Position numbers and translations under genes: made by a program. The notes beneath the pieces are model-generated. The model saw nothing but the letters and a program-made list of their open reading frames with translations. It was not told the origin of the DNA and did not search any database. Shown here piece after piece: positions 42,049-50,467 of a stretch of DNA of 64,000 bases (its first letter is position 1; every line of letters starts with the position of its first letter). Origin of the DNA: Proteus columbae (GTDB lineage: Bacteria > Pseudomonadota > Gammaproteobacteria > Enterobacterales > Enterobacteriaceae); contig NZ_CP043925.1 in NCBI RefSeq assembly GCF_009914335.1, forward strand, positions 3,224,001 to 3,288,000. The letters are read 5' to 3'.

Positions 42049-43264
42049 CGTTCACCCCATCAGGTTCTTTTTTAACTTCAACGGTCTGTTTCCATGCCTG
42101 ACTAAATTCATCACCGCCTTCACGAGGAGGCAATCCCTCACGCTCACGGGCTTCATTCGGACACATGACCCCCGACTTAATCGCGGTTTCATAACTGCGA
42201 AAACGTTCGGTGGGATTAGCGCGGAGTAAATCTGCCGTATCAAATTCCACTTGATAACGAATATTCGGTGTGGGCGAAGTCAGTAATAGCGCTGATTTAA
42301 TTTGTTGCTCAAAGTTGGCTAACCATGGGCGCATAGTGATGGTCAGTAAGGCACGACTTGCCTCACTAAAGTTACTGTAGGTACTGTTGGAATACTCTTG
42401 TAAAAAGATGGGGCTAATGTTGAACATACGGGCAATATCTTCAATGGTAAAACGCCTTGAGGCTAACCACTCCGCATCTTGGTTACTCATGCCTAATTGT
42501 TCATATTCCATGCCCCCCTCAAGAATGGGGGTTTTCCCTGCATTACGTGCCCCTTTGTAGCGTTCTAGGGCTTCTAATGCCTTAGTTCCTTTGAGGCTAT
42601 CGAGCCATTCACCCGATTTAATAATGCCAGATGCCATCATGCCGTCTTTCATGATACTCGCGCCGTGTCGTTGTTGAGCTAATCCTAGGCCCAATGTTTC
42701 ACGGCAAATCGTGACGGGTGAGCGTCCTAAAAAACCGTCATCAGTCGCATAACGTAAATGCAAGATTTCTTCTTGTAGATAGGTTTTCACCTTACCGCTA
42801 TACGGTTCAGTCACGGTATAACTGTATCGGTGATCCCCAAGTCGATTAATCACCACCGCACTAGGAGGATAAGGATGTATTGATTTAGGCTGTCCATCTT
42901 TGCCCCACGCAATCACCGCATAGGCGTTACCATTGAGCAAACAATGACGCATTAACGTGCGCTTAAATTGAAAAGCGGTCTGACAGTCATTCGGGTTTTC
43001 ATTGAGAAGATAATCAACAGGATGATCACTTAACCACTCTCGTGATTCACGCCCTTTATCATTGTGTACCCGATACAGAAAACACGGCATGGAGGCAATG
43101 GCTTCACTAATGACCGTCACCGCATTCATCACGGCAGGTAAGCCCTCCGCTGTCGACGAGCTAACGTGTTCCCCTGAGTTTGTGTTAGATACCCCTGCCA
43201 GAGAAAGAAACTCATCAATACTTAAACTGCGGGATTCGGAGGCTTTACGTTTGAATGGCCACAT
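42041..43264 (-). CDS. Phage portal protein (HK97 family)
   Basis: 407 aa. Typical blocks: SIDEFLSLAG at the N-terminus, VISEAIASMPCFLYR, ILHLRYATDDGFLGRSPVTICRETLGL and FNISPIFLQEYSNSTYSNFSEASRALL. Forms the dodecameric DNA gate of the head. Abuts the protease gene (shared base 43264). Confidence 0.95.
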   Translation of the reverse strand: MWPFKRKASESRSLSIDEFLSLAGVSNTNSGEHVSSSTAEGLPAVMNAVTVISEAIASMPCFLYRVHNDKGRESREWLSDHPVDYLLNENPNDCQTAFQFKRTLMRHCLLNGNAYAVIAWGKDGQPKSIHPYPPSAVVINRLGDHRYSYTVTEPYSGKVKTYLQEEILHLRYATDDGFLGRSPVTICRETLGLGLAQQRHGASIMKDGMMASGIIKSGEWLDSLKGTKALEALERYKGARNAGKTPILEGGMEYEQLGMSNQDAEWLASRRFTIEDIARMFNISPIFLQEYSNSTYSNFSEASRALLTITMRPWLANFEQQIKSALLLTSPTPNIRYQVEFDTADLLRANPTERFRSYETAIKSGVMCPNEAREREGLPPREGGDEFSQAWKQTVEVKKEPDGVNDD

Positions 43265-43818
43265 TATTCCACCTCAACCAATTGTAACCAGCGGTCAAAA
43301 TCTTTTACCGCTTGCGGTTTACTGAGTGTTAAGGAGCGTTTGGCAATTTCTACGCCACTATCAGGATAAGCGGGTAAACTGGTGATGGTGATTTCATGGA
43401 GTTCGGCTTCTAATACAGTTCTGACATACGGCTCTTGACCAATATCCCACTGATCTTTAATCGCTCGGAAACCAAAACTCATACCGTCAATATCACCTCG
43501 TTCAACCAAGGTGAGAACATCACGCCCTAGTTGCGTATCAGGCGGAGTGAGTTCAAAACGTAACCCTGTTTCATCTTCGGTGAGTTGTAATGTGCCAGAA
43601 GTCGTGCGCCCCAATAGGTTTGTGTAATCATGTTCGTATAACGCCCTGACATCACTCCCTTTTGATAAGCTGTTACTAAACGCATTTTGGGCAAATTGCT
43701 CGACAAACTCATCCCAAAGCACATGAGAGCGTAAGCCCCACTTAATCACATAACCGATAAGTTTTTTATCACTGGCAGAAAGTGTTGCAGTACGGATTTC
43801 TAACTCGGTATTTTTCAT
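43264..43818 (-). CDS. HK97-family prohead protease
   Basis: 184 aa, U35 family. The predicted catalytic His is in VRALYEHDYTNLLGRT and the Ser in DGMSFGFRAI. It cleaves the capsid scaffold during maturation. Located between portal and capsid, the standard order. Confidence 0.94.
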   Translation of the reverse strand: MKNTELEIRTATLSASDKKLIGYVIKWGLRSHVLWDEFVEQFAQNAFSNSLSKGSDVRALYEHDYTNLLGRTTSGTLQLTEDETGLRFELTPPDTQLGRDVLTLVERGDIDGMSFGFRAIKDQWDIGQEPYVRTVLEAELHEITITSLPAYPDSGVEIAKRSLTLSKPQAVKDFDRWLQLVEVE

Positions 43819-43872
43819 AGCCTATTCCTGACAAAAAAGAGCGCTCCTGAGATCACAGGAACGCCCCTTGAG

Positions 43873-45027
43873 TTATTTACCCGCGACTTTAACTTCCAAC
43901 ACTTTAATGGCGTTAGAATCCACCAGCCCACCGCCTAAATATTTATCGGTGTGAACTTTGATAAAGCCAGGTTCAGTAATATTGTCAGGGCGAGTACGTG
44001 TACCCGTTTCATGATCCACAATGAAGTAACCGCGTTTAAAGTCACCTAATGCAATCACATCATCAGCCATGTTTTCGAGGTAATGAACCGGTAAGCCTAA
44101 TAAGGTATCAGGATCGCCAGACTGTAAACGGTCACGCCAGATATAATCACCATTGCCATTTTTCAGTTTCTGCACTTTAGCGGCAGTATTGGAATTCATC
44201 ACCCAAACGGCATTTTTGCGGTATTTCGCACGTAATTTGAATTTCAGGTCAATCAGGCTATCGGCTTCAATGCTGGCAACTTCCAGTTTTTCTAATGTAC
44301 CAAACGCGCGCACTTTATCGGTTTTAGCTTCACGAGGATAAGCTAAGAATCCTTTTGCTTTTTTCGTACCATCACCCGTGACAAGATCGGTTTCTTCGGT
44401 ATCAACAAACGTGTCGCCAATTTCAGTGGTTAACCAGCTAAGAATATCCACATCACTAAAATCAATAATTTCTTGCGTGGTTTTGGGGTAGGCGTAGATA
44501 GGGAATAATTTGATACTGACTTCTTCTAACTTTGGTGTACCTGTTTCGGTGCGGGCTTGACCTTCTTCACCATGATTGACCTTTGCCCCACCCACAGAAA
44601 CCAGTTGTTTATATTCGTTGCTGTGCGTGGTTTTGACAGTACAGATTTTACGCATCACCGAATCATCGGTTAATTGCTGCATAATCTGCTTATTCAGTTC
44701 AGGAATAACAGTATAGCCACCATCAGCCGGAACCCCTGTCGATAAAGTGCGGGTTTCCCCTGTCAGGATATAATGACGTAATTCATCATTACTGACGGCT
44801 TTATCACCTAATACGAGCTTACCTGTTTGACTGCGTTCTTCCTCTGCAATCGCTTCATAACGGGCAATTTCAGTATTCAGAGACTCCGACTGACTACGCA
44901 ATTCATCAAAGTTTTTTGCTTCATCTTCGGTGAGTGAGCGTTTTTCTGTTTCTGCTTTAGTGAGCAGTGAGCGCATTTGCTCGGTGAGAGTTGCCTTTTG
45001 TTGGCGTAATTCGAGTAGTTTTTTCAT
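43873..45027 (-). CDS. Major capsid protein (HK97 family)
   Basis: 384 aa. An N-terminal coiled-coil delta (scaffold) domain spans about residues 1-75. The HK97-fold shell begins near ADGGYTVIPELNKQIMQQL. LPVHYLENMADDVIALGDFKRGYFIVD near the C-terminus is typical. The protease-cleavable arm together with the protease gene suggests a genuine self-made head. A structured leader lies just upstream. Confidence 0.95.
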   Translation of the reverse strand: MKKLLELRQQKATLTEQMRSLLTKAETEKRSLTEDEAKNFDELRSQSESLNTEIARYEAIAEEERSQTGKLVLGDKAVSNDELRHYILTGETRTLSTGVPADGGYTVIPELNKQIMQQLTDDSVMRKICTVKTTHSNEYKQLVSVGGAKVNHGEEGQARTETGTPKLEEVSIKLFPIYAYPKTTQEIIDFSDVDILSWLTTEIGDTFVDTEETDLVTGDGTKKAKGFLAYPREAKTDKVRAFGTLEKLEVASIEADSLIDLKFKLRAKYRKNAVWVMNSNTAAKVQKLKNGNGDYIWRDRLQSGDPDTLLGLPVHYLENMADDVIALGDFKRGYFIVDHETGTRTRPDNITEPGFIKVHTDKYLGGGLVDSNAIKVLEVKVAGK

Positions 45028-45057
45028 GAAGTGGTTTCCGTAAACAATAAAATGTTA

Positions 45058-45163
45058 AGACGTGAAACCAGCTCGGAAATAGGGGAGACCGTTTAACTGG
45101 AGATACCTGTCTGATGAGCAAGGATTAAACGGTCAAGTGGCGGCTCACGTCTGAGTGCCACTT
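45058..45163 (-). ncRNA. Candidate structured leader RNA upstream of the capsid gene
   Basis: On the minus strand: hairpin 1 AAGTGGC-A-CTCA-GACG-TGAG-CC-GCCACTT (45163-45135); hairpin 2 GACCGTTTAA / TTAAACGGTC (45134-45125 with 45096-45087, 28-nt loop); and a 3' segment TCACGTCT (45065-45058) perfectly complementary to AGACGTGA (45152-45145) inside hairpin 1. The last pairing excludes or threads hairpin 1, so two alternative folds are possible. I cannot name a known RNA family. Confidence 0.5.
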
Positions 45164-45259
45164 CTTAATATATATCTGAAAAACTTAAAGAAAACACCTA
45201 AGTTATTACACAGTAAACATACAAAAACATGAGTAATATTAATTTACATAACTTTACTT

Positions 45260-45514
45260 TTAAAGATAGCGTTTATCATGCTTTGGCATTTTTCCTCGCT
45301 CTTCCTGTAAATAAGCAATGAGTATATCCAATTGCTCCTTACTTGCTGCAAAACGACGACCTGTGAAGTCATCAACTAAAATGCCATGCCCTTCAACAAA
45401 CAAAAAATGATCCATTTTCACATGATATTTGTATTCCTCAAGGGACATAGTTTCTAAATCATCAATCTGACAATCATCTAAATATTCATTACGTAACGTT
45501 GTCATATCATTCAT
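45260..45514 (-). CDS. Small hypothetical protein between origin region and capsid leader
   Basis: 84 aa, acidic, soluble: MNDMTTLRNEYLDDCQIDDLETMSLEEY... ending DILIAYLQEERGKMPKHDKRYL. No membrane segment and no recognised motif. It stands alone between the iteron region and the head genes, so it may regulate head expression or size; this is a guess. Confidence 0.6.
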   Translation of the reverse strand: MNDMTTLRNEYLDDCQIDDLETMSLEEYKYHVKMDHFLFVEGHGILVDDFTGRRFAASKEQLDILIAYLQEERGKMPKHDKRYL

Positions 45515-45585
45515 ATTATCAATCCTATACTGTCTATCATTTAGTCTAAATAACGCTTTCTAGTAAAATCATGGTTTTTGCTAAG

Positions 45586-45791
45586 CCACCTGTACCACTT
45601 AGTTAAAATTCATTTTAAAACAAATGATTATGGTGGTTTTTAATATGGTTTGATTATTTTTTAACCTAAACCACCTGTACAGATTTTTGGTATAGGTGGT
45701 ATAGGTATAATTCTATCTGTACCTTTTGCTATACCACCCTTAAAGCCTTTGTTTATCTGAACATCCTTGATATTGGGTTAGGTGGTACAGC
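45586..45791. repeat. Cluster of GGTGG/CCACC iterons, candidate replication origin
   Basis: Related motifs: CCACCTGTACCAC (45586-45598), GGTGGT (45632), ACCACCTGTACAG (45670-45682), GGTATAGGTGGTATAGG (45689-45705), TATACCACC (45731-45739) and TTAGGTGGTACAG (45778-45790). Both orientations occur, in a 205-bp AT-rich non-coding stretch directly downstream of the helicase gene. Satellites of the P4 and PICI kinds have iteron origins next to their replication gene. Confidence 0.6.
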
Positions 45792-45809
45792 AAATCTCTC
45801 GTGCATGTG

Positions 45810-47483
45810 TTATGAGAAAAGTTTTTCAGTCTTTTCCCCTAATATTGCTGCAAACGAAGATTTTATTTCGCCAATAGCAGGGAGGTCATAATAACGCCCA
45901 TTACCTCTATCTGAACGCCCTGCTACTTGGATTCCCAATGTCCTCATGATACGACCAACCGTAGAACGTGCGGCAGGAGGTTTAATATTTTCGCCATTGG
46001 CTTCACTCCAAAGCATAAAAGAGTCCACTAGCTCCGTAGTGTAAATTCGAGTTTGAGATTTAAACGGTTGTTGGCTCCATAGTTCACTATAAAAAAATTG
46101 ATAGACAGGTGGCATACTGGCTAACTTCTCTTCAACTAATGCAGCAGTAACTGGCGCACGTCTTGGATCAAAGTGTGTTAAGTCATACGACAATAACCAC
46201 GCCAATAACTTTTGTGCGCCGTTATCATTTATCCATTGATGTAAACGGTCAAAATAACCTTTGTTTTGTGCATAAATCATATCTGGTTCTAACACAAGGT
46301 AACGCCTTTCCCGTAACCCAGCATTAATCACCCTGTCACGGTTACTTGCAAAAATAAAACGGGCATAGTTCGGCATGATTTCGGGATCTTTACCTTTTCG
46401 CTCTAAGTTAACCGTGTCCTCGCTAATAATTGCCTTTAACTTTTCTGCTGTACGCCCATCAGTTAAATCAGCTTCATCCACAAATACAAATAGCTTATTT
46501 GCTATGGTGCTATTAAAACGTCCGGCTATTTGACCAGAACCATTCACTTGAATAGCATACATGCCTAATATCTCTAACAATGGACGAACCATGGACCCCT
46601 TACCTGTACCCTCTATGGATTTCATCACAATGGCAACAGAGGGTTTTTCTTCGGGCTTCTGAAATAAATGAGCTAGCCAACCAACAAGATATTGATAAGT
46701 TTCATTGTCGCCCGCGCAAATTACCTTTTCTAAATGCTCAAGGTAGGGAATAACATCACCCGCTACAGGTTCAATACTTAATCCTGTGTACAGGTTATAA
46801 ACTTCTTTAGGGCAATTTTCAGGATTTGGATAAAAGCCAACACCTCCTAATTGCTTTGAATGACCAGGCCAATTTAACCATGCTTCACCCAATCGACGAC
46901 CAACAACCCTACCTTGATCAAGAAAATTATTTCTGAATGAGTTCAATGTTTGAAAGCAATGTGTTTCCCCAGTAACTGGATTAGGACGCATACTAACAAC
47001 ATGGTGATCGCCAAAAGCATAAACATGCGTATAGGTTTTGTTGACTTCATCCAACATATCAACATCCTCAGCAGTAATACGTGTTCCATCACCTAACCGG
47101 TTAATAGCAATCACATCTGCTGTTTTCTCATAGTCACGAGGCCACAAATAATCAGCCCTAGCAACATCAGATAAAACCTGCCGTAATTCACTTTCGTCTA
47201 TAAATTCTAAAACTAAAGATTTACGTTTACTTTCGGCTTTGTCAGGCTCCTTTGAAGAATGGTAGCCTTGTTCAATAAACCAATCAGGAGTAATTTCCCC
47301 CTCCATAACCAATGAGCGCATACGAATGGCCAGCGCATTTAAACGATGATCTTGCGGGTAACGTAAAATGGATGCGTCAGTATCTGCCTTTTGAGGTGGT
47401 GTTCCTCTTTTTACCCACAAATAAACTGTAGCGAATAAAGAGTCAGACCACTCTGGTAATTTTTTATGTCCTGCTATACTCAT
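45810..47483 (-). CDS. SF3-type replicative helicase (primase-helicase-like, DUF5906 type)
   Basis: 557 aa. Walker A SIEGTGKGSM (about 289-298), Walker B LFVFVDEADLTDG (about 331-343), sensor NYARFIFASNRDR (about 372-384). The N-terminal 230 residues show no clear primase motif that I can identify. A C-terminal winged-helix-like region (RSTVGRIMRTLGIQ) may bind the origin. It should drive autonomous replication of the element. It overlaps the upstream small gene by 4 bp (ATGA). Confidence 0.88.
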   Translation of the reverse strand: MSIAGHKKLPEWSDSLFATVYLWVKRGTPPQKADTDASILRYPQDHRLNALAIRMRSLVMEGEITPDWFIEQGYHSSKEPDKAESKRKSLVLEFIDESELRQVLSDVARADYLWPRDYEKTADVIAINRLGDGTRITAEDVDMLDEVNKTYTHVYAFGDHHVVSMRPNPVTGETHCFQTLNSFRNNFLDQGRVVGRRLGEAWLNWPGHSKQLGGVGFYPNPENCPKEVYNLYTGLSIEPVAGDVIPYLEHLEKVICAGDNETYQYLVGWLAHLFQKPEEKPSVAIVMKSIEGTGKGSMVRPLLEILGMYAIQVNGSGQIAGRFNSTIANKLFVFVDEADLTDGRTAEKLKAIISEDTVNLERKGKDPEIMPNYARFIFASNRDRVINAGLRERRYLVLEPDMIYAQNKGYFDRLHQWINDNGAQKLLAWLLSYDLTHFDPRRAPVTAALVEEKLASMPPVYQFFYSELWSQQPFKSQTRIYTTELVDSFMLWSEANGENIKPPAARSTVGRIMRTLGIQVAGRSDRGNGRYYDLPAIGEIKSSFAAILGEKTEKLFS

Positions 47484-47839
47484 TTTTTCACCCCACCAGC
47501 CATAATGAATTTACCGATCAACGGGTGAAACCAATATTTGCTACCTACCTTTCTTTTTGCACCTTTAATAATGATTGCCGCAGCTTCTTTAAACTTTGAC
47601 TCATTAACAATCAATTGACTACCCTGACGAACCACCAGCACACCACAATTTTTAGCTAATAATTCCGCTTTGCTGGTGGATAAACCCATTTCAGACGCTA
47701 ATGTGGTTAATGGACTCATGCCCTCAGGTATAGAATGTTTACGCTGCATAACAGCAATTACTTGTTCTAACTCAACTAAGCGTGATTCATACTGGCGAAC
47801 TTGCTCAGCTAATTGATTAAATTGTAATTTACTGATCAT
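47480..47839 (-). CDS. Small coiled-coil / HTH-like protein upstream of the helicase gene
   Basis: 119 aa. The N-terminal 35 residues form a likely coiled coil (FNQLAEQVRQYESRLVELEQVIAVMQ). A helix-turn-helix-like stretch follows (MSPLTTLASEMGLSTSKAELLAKN). Coupled to the helicase gene by a 4-bp overlap, so probably a replication partner. No named family recognised. Confidence 0.65.
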   Translation of the reverse strand: MISKLQFNQLAEQVRQYESRLVELEQVIAVMQRKHSIPEGMSPLTTLASEMGLSTSKAELLAKNCGVLVVRQGSQLIVNESKFKEAAAIIIKGAKRKVGSKYWFHPLIGKFIMAGGVKK

Positions 47840-48134
47840 GTTTTACCTCTCTACGCTGAATTTCGTATTGAGCCGTCAATAGATTTTGCTGTATTGCGTT
47901 AATTATTCTTGGTAAATAAATCAATAAATCACTCATACCATTGAGATGTTCTCTCGCATTCTTGTCTGTGTATTCATCACTATTTAAGGAATGAGCCGCT
48001 AATTGACCTACCGTTCTCATGCCTAACGCTAAACCGGCACAAGCATCTTCTGAGTCACGAATAACATTCTTTAACTCTTGAGTCGTCATTCGATTTAAAT
48101 CGTGACGGATAACAACATCATAGATATCAGCCAT
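47829..48134 (-). CDS. Small hypothetical protein of the early operon
   Basis: 101 aa, mostly helical: MADIYDVVIRHDLNRMTTQELKNVIRDSEDACAGLALGMRTVGQLA... It overlaps the next gene by 11 bp. No recognised domain. Confidence 0.65.
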   Translation of the reverse strand: MADIYDVVIRHDLNRMTTQELKNVIRDSEDACAGLALGMRTVGQLAAHSLNSDEYTDKNAREHLNGMSDLLIYLPRIINAIQQNLLTAQYEIQRREVKHDQ

Positions 48135-48136
48135 GC

Positions 48137-48355
48137 CTAAGCTCCCTCATTGTTAGAATTAATTTCTATCAAATTAAGATCTGTAATTAATTGCCCGCAA
48201 TGCTCAGAAGCGATAATAGATAGCATGGGAATAAATCGAACTAACTCAGGATCGCCATTACATGCAATTTCTTTAATTAAATTAACTAAATCACCCGTTG
48301 AGATGGCATGGGTTAATAACTCATAAACCGTTTTGTTTAATACTTTAGACGCCAT
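48137..48355 (-). CDS. Small hypothetical protein of the early operon
   Basis: 72 aa, helical and acidic at the C-terminus (MASKVLNKTVYELLTHAISTGDLV...). It ends 3 bp before the next gene. GGAGGG lies upstream of its ATG, inside the end of the DUF4222-like gene. Function unknown. Confidence 0.6.
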   Translation of the reverse strand: MASKVLNKTVYELLTHAISTGDLVNLIKEIACNGDPELVRFIPMLSIIASEHCGQLITDLNLIEINSNNEGA

Positions 48356-48357
48356 AA

Positions 48358-48528
48358 TTAATCCCTCCCAACATAGGTGTATTCTTTACTAAATTGGCTA
48401 AGAGACATAATTACTGGGCTATTAAAACCATCACGAATAAACGTTACTCGATTAAACCTAACTGATAATACTTTGATGGTTTCGCCATTTTTATGAGTAT
48501 AAAACTCATTAACTTGGGGATTACGCAC
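48358..48528 (-). CDS. DUF4222-like small protein (GTG start)
   Basis: 56 aa read by hand: starts at GTG 48528 (VRNPQVNEFYTHKNGETIKV) and ends YTYVGRD. The pattern of a short strand-rich domain (GETIKVLSVRFNRVTFIRDG) resembles DUF4222 proteins found in enteric prophages. It overlaps the end of the Icd-like gene in another frame. Confidence 0.6.
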   Translation of the reverse strand: MRNPQVNEFYTHKNGETIKVLSVRFNRVTFIRDGFNSPVIMSLSQFSKEYTYVGRD

Positions 48529-48697
48529 GATTTACCCCCTGACGAATACGAGCAGAGAAAAGGCAAGGGGAATCTGGAAGTAGTGAGCGGGCTTCCTGTT
48601 CGTTATTCGCTTCAACAGAAAAGTATTTAGATTGCTGGCATGAGAAAAAACGCCATAGGAATTTAGGGTGAGTTTGGGTAGACTTATACATAGCCAT
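48521..48697 (-). CDS. Icd-like host cell division inhibitor family protein
   Basis: 58 aa from the ATG at 48697, which has AGAGG upstream. HPKFLWRFFSC and EQEARSLLPDSPCLFSARIR match the short Icd-like family of P4-type satellites and prophages. In P4 such a protein interferes with host division. The same frame is open far upstream, to 49495, but the middle of that frame is antisense to a plus-strand gene. Confidence 0.7.
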   Translation of the reverse strand: MAMYKSTQTHPKFLWRFFSCQQSKYFSVEANNEQEARSLLPDSPCLFSARIRQGVNRA

Positions 48698-48896
48698 AGT
48701 GTTACCTCTGATAACGTTGTGGTTAAACGCCTCGAAAGTGTTCCAGCACTTCGGGGCGTTGTTATTTTTACAGCCACACGAATACGTGGTGTACACCCAC
48801 CATAAGATAAAGTGGGTATACATGTCAATGCTATTTATTAAAGATTTTTTATAGTAAGGTGTGTGTACAAATAATCTTGATAAGGACTTGGTATTC

Positions 48897-49079
48897 ATGG
48901 CAACCGGCAATATAAATAACAAATCAGAAAAGAAAAACATCCGCTTTCCACATGAATTACTTGAAGAAATTAATTCAAGTGTAGAACGCGAAAAATCTAA
49001 TTTCTCATCATGGGTTATCGATGCTTGTGAGGCAAAACTAAAATTAGAGAAACGGAAACCCAAACAATCAGGTGAATAA
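48897..49079 (+). CDS. YlcI/YnfO-like (DUF3950-type) small DNA-binding protein
   Basis: 60 aa, the only plus-strand gene of element B. MATGNINNKSEKKNIRFPHELLEEINSS resembles YlcI/YnfO family proteins with a ribbon-helix-helix look. The ATG at 48897 has AAGGA upstream; a GTG at 48861 is in frame. Opposite to the main operon, so a regulator of the early region is plausible. Confidence 0.65.
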   Translation: MATGNINNKSEKKNIRFPHELLEEINSSVEREKSNFSSWVIDACEAKLKLEKRKPKQSGE

Positions 49080-49175
49080 TTAACAATCAATAATTGCTGA
49101 ACTAGGTTATTGAATAATTTTGCGTTATTATCACCATTGTCATTTACACAATGATTTATAAAGTTGTTTTTTAAA

Positions 49176-49205
49176 GAGGTAGCATTCGCAGTGCTACCTT
49201 TTTTA
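49176..49205 (+). terminator. Terminator after the YlcI/YnfO-like gene
   Basis: AGGTAGCA / TGCTACCT stem, loop TTCGCAG, then six T, about 100 bp after the stop. Confidence 0.75.
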
Positions 49206-49491
49206 TTGGTTAGCGCATTGCAGATCTGTAGCTTATTGCTCAGATATAAGCATCGGTATTTCTCGCTATTCCCACCTATTTGATTTTGTTCCTGTATCAG
49301 ATTTCCGGTGGCGATTATAACTTGTCTGTTATTTAAGCGTCCCCATATTGGTGACCTCAAAAAACTTCCAGTAGGGTGATACTCCTGATCTGGTGTTAGG
49401 GTTATCAGGTTTTCAACCCCTCGGTTATGGTAGATAATTTTTGTATAGTTTTTAATCCAGCCAATGGCTGAGTTAAATTCTGTGATGCCAC

Positions 49492-50085
49492 TCATTGTGG
49501 TTCCTCCTCTGCCATAGCTGGCAACTGAGGCTGATATTCATCCCAGAGTCGATTTTCCTCTTTCTTTAAACTGATTTTCTCTGCTTTGCAGGATTGAAGG
49601 TCCCGCCCGCGCTGTGACGAAATTTTCAGATACTCATTGCTACGCCGAGTAAAGTCATTCAATAATCCAAACGGAACACCATAGGCTCCAGTCTTACGGA
49701 TTGATGGGATAACGTCACGAAATACCCAGTTACTAAAACGGTGCGCTAATGTCCCGCTGGTAGCTGCTTTACGACTACGGGTAATAAGTTTGTAGAAGCC
49801 TGATTCTGAAATAATGATTAATTTTCTAGCTCCTCCGCGAGAGAGATTATGACTATAACTTAAAGTTACAGTCATCTTTTCGTCTTCATCAAGGCTCTTT
49901 ACAGCTTTTGCTGTATTACTTTGCTCTAATGCGCCACAGAGGTCTGTAGCAACAAACCACGGTTCATTGTTAATTTTAATAATCCGAACCTGAACGCCCT
50001 CAAAGCGGATAACTGAAATATCGGTTTGACTGATTTCAGGGTGAGCGAAACCCTGACCGGTAACGGTCTTAATTTTATTTTTCAT
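49492..50085 (-). CDS. BRO-N domain protein (phage antirepressor-like)
   Basis: 197 aa. The BRO-N domain (about 25-135) shows VRIIKINNEPWFVATDLCGALE, ISESGFYKLITRSRKA and FSNWVFRDVIPSIRKTGAYG. Such proteins bind DNA or repressors in phage regulation. The C-terminal part (about 140-197) is a different, charged helical region. In a satellite it may sense or counter a helper repressor; this is inference. Confidence 0.88.
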   Translation of the reverse strand: MKNKIKTVTGQGFAHPEISQTDISVIRFEGVQVRIIKINNEPWFVATDLCGALEQSNTAKAVKSLDEDEKMTVTLSYSHNLSRGGARKLIIISESGFYKLITRSRKAATSGTLAHRFSNWVFRDVIPSIRKTGAYGVPFGLLNDFTRRSNEYLKISSQRGRDLQSCKAEKISLKKEENRLWDEYQPQLPAMAEEEPQ

Positions 50086-50117
50086 AATTTAGATACCTAT
50101 TTTAATTTATTTTGCTA

Positions 50118-50321
50118 CTACTCAGAGTGGGTGGTTCTGGTAGATGCAATATAGGCATCAATGTCTGATTGATAGTAAAATACCTTTCTCTTACCAATTT
50201 TATGATAGGGAATATCTATCTTTCCATTACTGGCCCAATTAGCCAATGTTTGCGGACTGACACAAAGCTCTTTTGCAGCTTCTTTTCTGGAAAGTTTTTT
50301 ATCTATTCTGATTGTTTGCAT
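50118..50321 (-). CDS. AlpA-like / excisionase-type helix-turn-helix regulator
   Basis: 67 aa from the ATG at 50321. MerR-like winged HTH: LSRKEAAKELCVSPQTLANWASNGKI, then YHKIGKRKVFYYQSDIDAYI. The family includes AlpA of Gram-negative PICIs, which controls int and early genes. Located near int, as expected. Confidence 0.82.
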   Translation of the reverse strand: MQTIRIDKKLSRKEAAKELCVSPQTLANWASNGKIDIPYHKIGKRKVFYYQSDIDAYIASTRTTHSE

Positions 50322-50415
50322 AATTATCACCGTATATTTCTAATTAACATTGGTGATAACTATCAACGAAAACAACTAATTTATTCAGACCATTAACATG
50401 CTGTATGGTTACAAT

Positions 50416-50467
50416 TACTGGCTAACCTAGCACAATAGCCAGTTATCGCCCCCAATAACTGGCTATT
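50416..50467. repeat. Three AACTGGCTA-type repeats, candidate operator upstream of the AlpA-like gene
   Basis: TTACTGGCTAA (50416-50426) and the inverted pair AATAGCCAGTTAT (50434-50446) / ATAACTGGCTATT (50455-50467). There is no T-run, so not a terminator. It lies about 100 bp upstream of the AlpA-like start and overlaps the end of the preceding gene. Confidence 0.5.

Larger units (their letters stand above)
48698..49495 (-). other. In-frame open region upstream of the Icd-like gene; coding status unclear
   Basis: The frame of the Icd-like gene is open back to an ATG at 49495 that overlaps the BRO-N stop as ATGA, which would allow coupled translation. But the middle (48897-49079) is antisense to a well-supported plus-strand gene, and 49176-49205 is a plus-strand terminator. 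The first 120 codons (MSGITEFNSAIGWIKNYTKI...) could be a real short product or leader. It holds nothing else that I can support. Confidence 0.25.

Noticed and set aside
48532..48828. Minus-strand ORF of 98 aa
   Set aside because: Overlaps the Icd-like gene in another frame and has no recognisable pattern.
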